A stretch of 53,916 nt of DNA, from positions 1-53,916 of the forward strand of contig CAZISM010000025.1 in NCBI GenBank assembly GCA_964541895.1, read 5' to 3'. A program made the position numbers and the translations under genes. This DNA is from CAZISM01 sp964541895. GTDB taxonomy: Bacteria; Zhuqueibacterota; Zhuqueibacteria; Residuimicrobiales; Residuimicrobiaceae. Within the stretch, counting starts at the first letter, position 1, and each line of letters opens with the position of its first letter. The notes below the pieces were generated by a model. The model ran no database searches, had not been told where the DNA came from, and was given only the letters and a program-made list of their open reading frames with translations. This document shows, one piece after another, positions 50,798-53,916 of this stretch.

Positions 50798-52168
50798 TCA
50801 TGCCTCTTTTCGCGGGCTTTGCCTCCGCACCATTTCCACATCCTGCAACGGTTCACTTTCGCATTCGATTTCCAGCACCGTAACCGGCGAGTCCGGCGCT
50901 TCGGCCGGCAGACCGGTCAAACGGGTGCGGAATTTGTCCTGCTGAAATGGCACGGGCTGGCCGGTGGCGACGATTTTTATGGATTTGATTTTGGACAGCA
51001 GGCCGGAAAACGTGATGGTGTCGCCCTCCCAGAAATAGAGGTTGGCGTACAGGGTGTTGCCCTGGCGGGTAAATGTGGTATAATCGGAACGCCGCGGATC
51101 ACATCGCTGCGCGCCATAGACCGCGCGGCCGTTTCGGCTCATCCAGTCGCCCACCTCGGACAAAATCTGCACCGACGCTTGTGGAATCGTACCGTCCGCT
51201 TTGGGGCCGATGTTGAGCAGATAGTTGCCGCCGTTGTGGGCGCAGAACACCAGATTGCGCACGATGGTGTGCGCATTCTTCCAGTCTGTGTCTGCCGCGT
51301 GATAGCCCCAGCTGTTGTTCATGGTCATGCACGCTTCCCAGGCGCGGTCGCCGGCCTCGGCGCGGATATGCTGTTCCGGTGTGGAGAAATCTCCTGCCAG
51401 CAGGTTGCGGTTGTTGACGAGGATATCCGGCTGCATCCGGAACACCATGGCATTCATATTTTCTGATTCCCAGCCCGCCGCGTCCAAAGGCCAGGCCACG
51501 TCGTACCAGAGCACATCAATTTTGCCGTAATGGGTGAGCAACTCTTTGATCTGGCCGTGAATATAGGCAACGAACCGCTGCCGTGCCGCTTCGTCTTCGC
51601 TGCAGCGGGCGCCGTCCGGATGGTGCCAGTCCATGAGCGAGTAATAGAAACCGACGCGCAAGCCTTCGGCGCGGGCGGCATCGACAAATTCCTGCACCAG
51701 GTCGCGACCGCACGCCTGTTTGGGAGCGCAGTAATTGGTGTAACGACTGTTGAACAGGCAAAAGCCATCATGGTGTTTGGTGGTCATGACCATATATTTC
51801 ATGCCCGCCTGTTTGGCCAATCGGGCCCAGTCACGGGCGGCGTTGGGCCTGGGGATGAATTGGTCCGCCAGCCGTTCGTACTCGGCCACCGGCATGGCTT
51901 CGTTTTCCATGACCCATTCGTGTCGGCCGACCACGCTGTATAATCCCCAGTGAATGAACATGCCGAATCGGGCCTCATGCCACCACTGCAGGCGACGGGC
52001 CCGGTCCGCCTTTTTGGCGGCGGTTTCTTCCGGCGGCTGCTCCGGCTGCCGGCCCTGGTTCTCTGTATTGCCAGAGCAGGCCACGGTAAAGCCGGCTCCG
52101 GCCAGCGCGGATCCGCTGCCCAAGAGTGAAAGCCATTTGCGTCTGGACATAGTACATTCTTTAAGCAT
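50798..52168 (-). CDS. GH29 family alpha-L-fucosidase, Tat-type lipoprotein
   Basis: Retaining alpha-L-fucosidase removing terminal fucose from glycans. ATG 52168 follows GGAG; the signal combines a twin Arg (MSRRKWLSLLGSGSALAG) with a lipobox ending at Cys31 (FTVAC), so a lipid-anchored periplasmic or surface enzyme is expected. Catalytic domain motifs: RFGMFIHWGLYSVVGRHEWVM, MTTKHHDGFCLFNSRYTNY, YYSLMDWHHPD, and nucleophile Asp223 in GKIDVLWYDVAW. Later come NGGNYLLNIGPKADGTIPQ and NGRAVYGAQR. The C-terminal beta-domain is about residues 365-456. Length is 456 residues. It is divergent from a second, smaller GH29-like gene starting at 52464. Confidence 0.95.
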   Translation of the reverse strand: MLKECTMSRRKWLSLLGSGSALAGAGFTVACSGNTENQGRQPEQPPEETAAKKADRARRLQWWHEARFGMFIHWGLYSVVGRHEWVMENEAMPVAEYERLADQFIPRPNAARDWARLAKQAGMKYMVMTTKHHDGFCLFNSRYTNYCAPKQACGRDLVQEFVDAARAEGLRVGFYYSLMDWHHPDGARCSEDEAARQRFVAYIHGQIKELLTHYGKIDVLWYDVAWPLDAAGWESENMNAMVFRMQPDILVNNRNLLAGDFSTPEQHIRAEAGDRAWEACMTMNNSWGYHAADTDWKNAHTIVRNLVFCAHNGGNYLLNIGPKADGTIPQASVQILSEVGDWMSRNGRAVYGAQRCDPRRSDYTTFTRQGNTLYANLYFWEGDTITFSGLLSKIKSIKIVATGQPVPFQQDKFRTRLTGLPAEAPDSPVTVLEIECESEPLQDVEMVRRQSPRKEA

Positions 52169-52463
52169 GGCTGATCTCCGATTTAGCATCTTTGCGAGAA
52201 ATTATCAGCAGATGTGTTCTGCTTTGCCCTGCGGGGAAAATAATCATACGTCAGACTAAATTCAAGCGTAAAAGTGAGCGTGTGTTTTTTGCATTTTTTA
52301 TTTATATTATGTTACGGTCAAAGCCGGCGGCAGAAACGTGGCACGGTGCCCGGGAGCTTGCGGCGCAACAGGTGCGCTGCAACTAGAGAAATTCAGGCGG
52401 CGGGATGATCAGACATCCATCAGCATGGTGATGGATGTCCCGCGTGAGCAAAAGAGGTCGATG

Positions 52464-53629
52464 ATGAACATGAAAGCGTTTGCTTCGCTGCTGATTCTGG
52501 CGATGGCAGCAGCAGCCATAGCCGGTGGATTTGCCATTTCGGCGACAAGGATACCTGACGCCATCAGGGCGCAGCAGATCAAGGAGTTGAAATGGGGCAT
52601 GTTCATCTGCTGGTCGTTCAGTACGTTTTCAGGTCAGGAATGNNNNNNNNNNNNNNNNNNNNNNNNNNNNNNNNNNNNNNNNNNNNNNNNNNNNNNNNNN
52701 NNNNNNNNNNNNNNNNNNNNNNNNNNNNNNNNNNNNNNNNNNTGAAATGGGGCATGTTCATCTGCTGGTCGTTCAGTACGTTTTCAGGTCAGGAATGGAC
52801 CCGGGACGCCAAGAGCGTGGATGCCTTTAAAGCCGAGGAGGTTGATACCGACCAGTGGTGCAAAACAGCCAGAGCGGCCGGCATGGGATATATTCTTTTT
52901 CTGACCAAACACCACGATGGCTTCTGTCTCTGGGACACCGAGACCACGGATTGGAAGGTGACCAAAGCCAAACTTGGACGTGATGTGCTGGCAGAGCTTA
53001 AAAAGTCCTGCGATAGTTACGGCCTGAAACTGGCACTGTACTTTTCGGAAGGGGACTGGACCTGGGCGGGCAAAAGCGAGAGCGAGCAGGCGAAAATCCA
53101 GAAGGCGCAGCTCAGGGAACTGGCCACGCGCTATGGCCCCGTAGAGTTTTGGTGGATGGACCACGCCCAGGGCGTGGGTGGACTGGAACATGCCGCGAAA
53201 GTTGAATGGATTCATTCATTCCAGCCGAACTCGTTCGTAGGGTTCAATCATGGCGATCCCGCGGGCCGTCTTTGCCTGCGCGAGCGTGGCAATGCAGGCA
53301 GGCTTGGGGACTCGACGGCCACCAGGTACAACAAGGCAGAGGGGAGATATCAAGGTTATCTCGTCGCCGAGTTCACCTATCCCATTCTGCCCGACCACAA
53401 AGGCGGCGCCCAGTGGTTCTATTCTTTGCCGGAGCATGACCATTTGTGTCATCCGGCCGAAAAGCTTTATCGTGATTATCTCGAAGCCGTAAAGTACGGC
53501 AATATCTTTTCGATAGACGTCGGTCCGGACTATAGGGGCCGGCTTCGCGACATCGATGTAAAGACCCTCAAACAGGTCGGCGAGATGATAAGAGCGGGAG
53601 GCGTCATTCAACCCGAGCATGCGCCTTGA
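52464..53629 (+). CDS. GH29-like alpha-L-fucosidase, interrupted by an artificial gap
   Basis: Start at ATG 52464 (GAGG 6 bp upstream) with a signal peptide (FASLLILAMAAAAIAGGFA). The first part ends KWGMFICWSFSTFSGQE at the N run; the same 55 bp encoding it is repeated after the run (52743-52797) and continues WTRDAKSVDAF. Removing the N plus one 55-bp copy (155 bp) restores one frame of about 336 residues. The catalytic region shows FLTKHHDGFCLWDTETTDW, YFSEGDWTW and candidate nucleophile Asp in GPVEFWWMDHAQG, then FSIDVGPDYRGRLRDID. It lacks the C-terminal beta-domain of its divergent neighbour. It is more divergent than classical GH29, so fucosidase activity is probable rather than sure. 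Confidence 0.85.
52643..52742. other. Assembly gap (100 N) over a 55-bp contig overlap
   Basis: 52588-52642 and 52743-52797 are identical over 55 bp. This is the unmerged end overlap of two contigs, so probably nothing is missing. The coding frame agrees only when the duplicate and Ns are removed. Confidence 0.96.
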
Positions 53630-53644
53630 CCACAAAGGAGAATT

Positions 53645-53916
53645 ATGCGATATTTGACAGTCCTGGCTGATTTCATGGCCCTGGTTGTGTTCACTGGCTT
53701 TTTGATCAGCCAAAAGCTTGCGGGTGAGCTGCTGGACATTACAGAACTGGTTTTTGCTATTTCGGTTTTTGCCTGCTATGCGCTGTGTGATATCAAATGG
53801 GGCAATCGCCGTAACGCGATCCTGCTCCTGGCGATGCTATTTTGGCTGTGGACAGGTACAGATGTTTTTGGCGCGGATGAAAAAAATGAAGCTCAGAGCA
53901 GACCGGCCAAAGTGCT
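53645..53916 (+). CDS. Small multi-pass membrane protein, 3' cut by window end
   Basis: ATG 53645 follows AAAGGAG and stays open to the window end (90 residues). Three hydrophobic segments are visible: YLTVLADFMALVVFTGFLI, ELVFAISVFACYALCDI and AILLLAMLFWLWTGTDVFG. A polar tail follows (ADEKNEAQSRPAK). It starts 15 bp after the GH29-like stop and so is probably co-transcribed. I do not recognise a family; the function is unknown. Confidence 0.65.
   Translation, partial: MRYLTVLADFMALVVFTGFLISQKLAGELLDITELVFAISVFACYALCDIKWGNRRNAILLLAMLFWLWTGTDVFGADEKNEAQSRPAKV

Overview
The window looks like a scaffold from a metagenome-assembled genome. It is 53.9 kb long and contains four runs of exactly 100 N. 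The cell appears to be a free-living Gram-negative bacterium: it has an outer-membrane TolC-type channel, an RND tripartite pump and Tat-exported lipoproteins. Large secreted carbohydrate-active enzymes, multi-PAS sensor kinases, B12/radical-SAM pairs and dispersed 'GCGAAGCAATCT'/'GCGAAGAATCT' intergenic repeats together suggest an uncultured lineage of the FCB/KSB1 type. That placement is a guess; no rRNA or tRNA marker is present. TGA, TAA and TAG all serve as stops.

Layout. 1-6152: a rhamnogalacturonan-lyase-like protein (5' end cut), a Tat lipoprotein with a probable sugar-hydrolase barrel, a eukaryote-like cyclophilin, a Tat-exported Gfo/Idh/MocA oxidoreductase and a GNAT acetyltransferase. 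6203-6640: gap and repeat cluster. 6641-10027 (minus): a 937-aa secreted glycosidase-like protein and a DUF4332 protein. 10169-16867 (minus): a tetR-tolC-adaptor-RND-PII-like efflux operon, with a promoter and two tandem palindromic operators just upstream of tetR. 17086-18072: a secreted TPR protein cut by a gap. 18595-28542: three signalling proteins, namely a membrane hybrid kinase, then (minus) a giant cytoplasmic kinase with 11 PAS domains coupled by ATGA overlap to a REC-kinase. The giant kinase is split by an in-frame TGA. 29043-35861: GH116 glycosidase, SGNH esterase, tandem repeats and a GH38 alpha-mannosidase. 35900-36478: a Kef-type antiporter gene with most of its middle missing. 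36748-39420: an Rrf2 Fe-S regulator, a 24-bp perfect palindrome and a two-gene heme-copper nitric-oxide-reductase-like unit with unusual metal ligands. 39495-43067 (minus): bacterioferritin, a CPA1 antiporter and a secreted M20 peptidase. 43450-45531: a GxGYxYP-family secreted protein. 46175-50664: a DUF4153 membrane protein followed by two overlapping B12-type radical-SAM genes. 50798-53629: two divergent GH29 fucosidase-like genes. The window ends in a small membrane protein.

How it fits together. Polysaccharide-degrading enzymes (PL11-like, GH116, GH38, two GH29, SGNH esterase, GxGYxYP and two unclassified barrel proteins) are spread over both strands without SusC/SusD partners. They look like a loose set for acting on pectin-like, fucosylated or mannosylated glycans. 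Beside them sit a self-regulated efflux operon, an NO-detoxification unit with its own sensor and a dense sensory-kinase block.

Assembly. The gaps at 33023 and 52643 are each flanked by the same 55-bp sequence on both sides. They are unmerged 55-mer contig overlaps, not necessarily missing DNA. Removing the 155-bp insertion at 52643 restores one continuous fucosidase-like reading frame.
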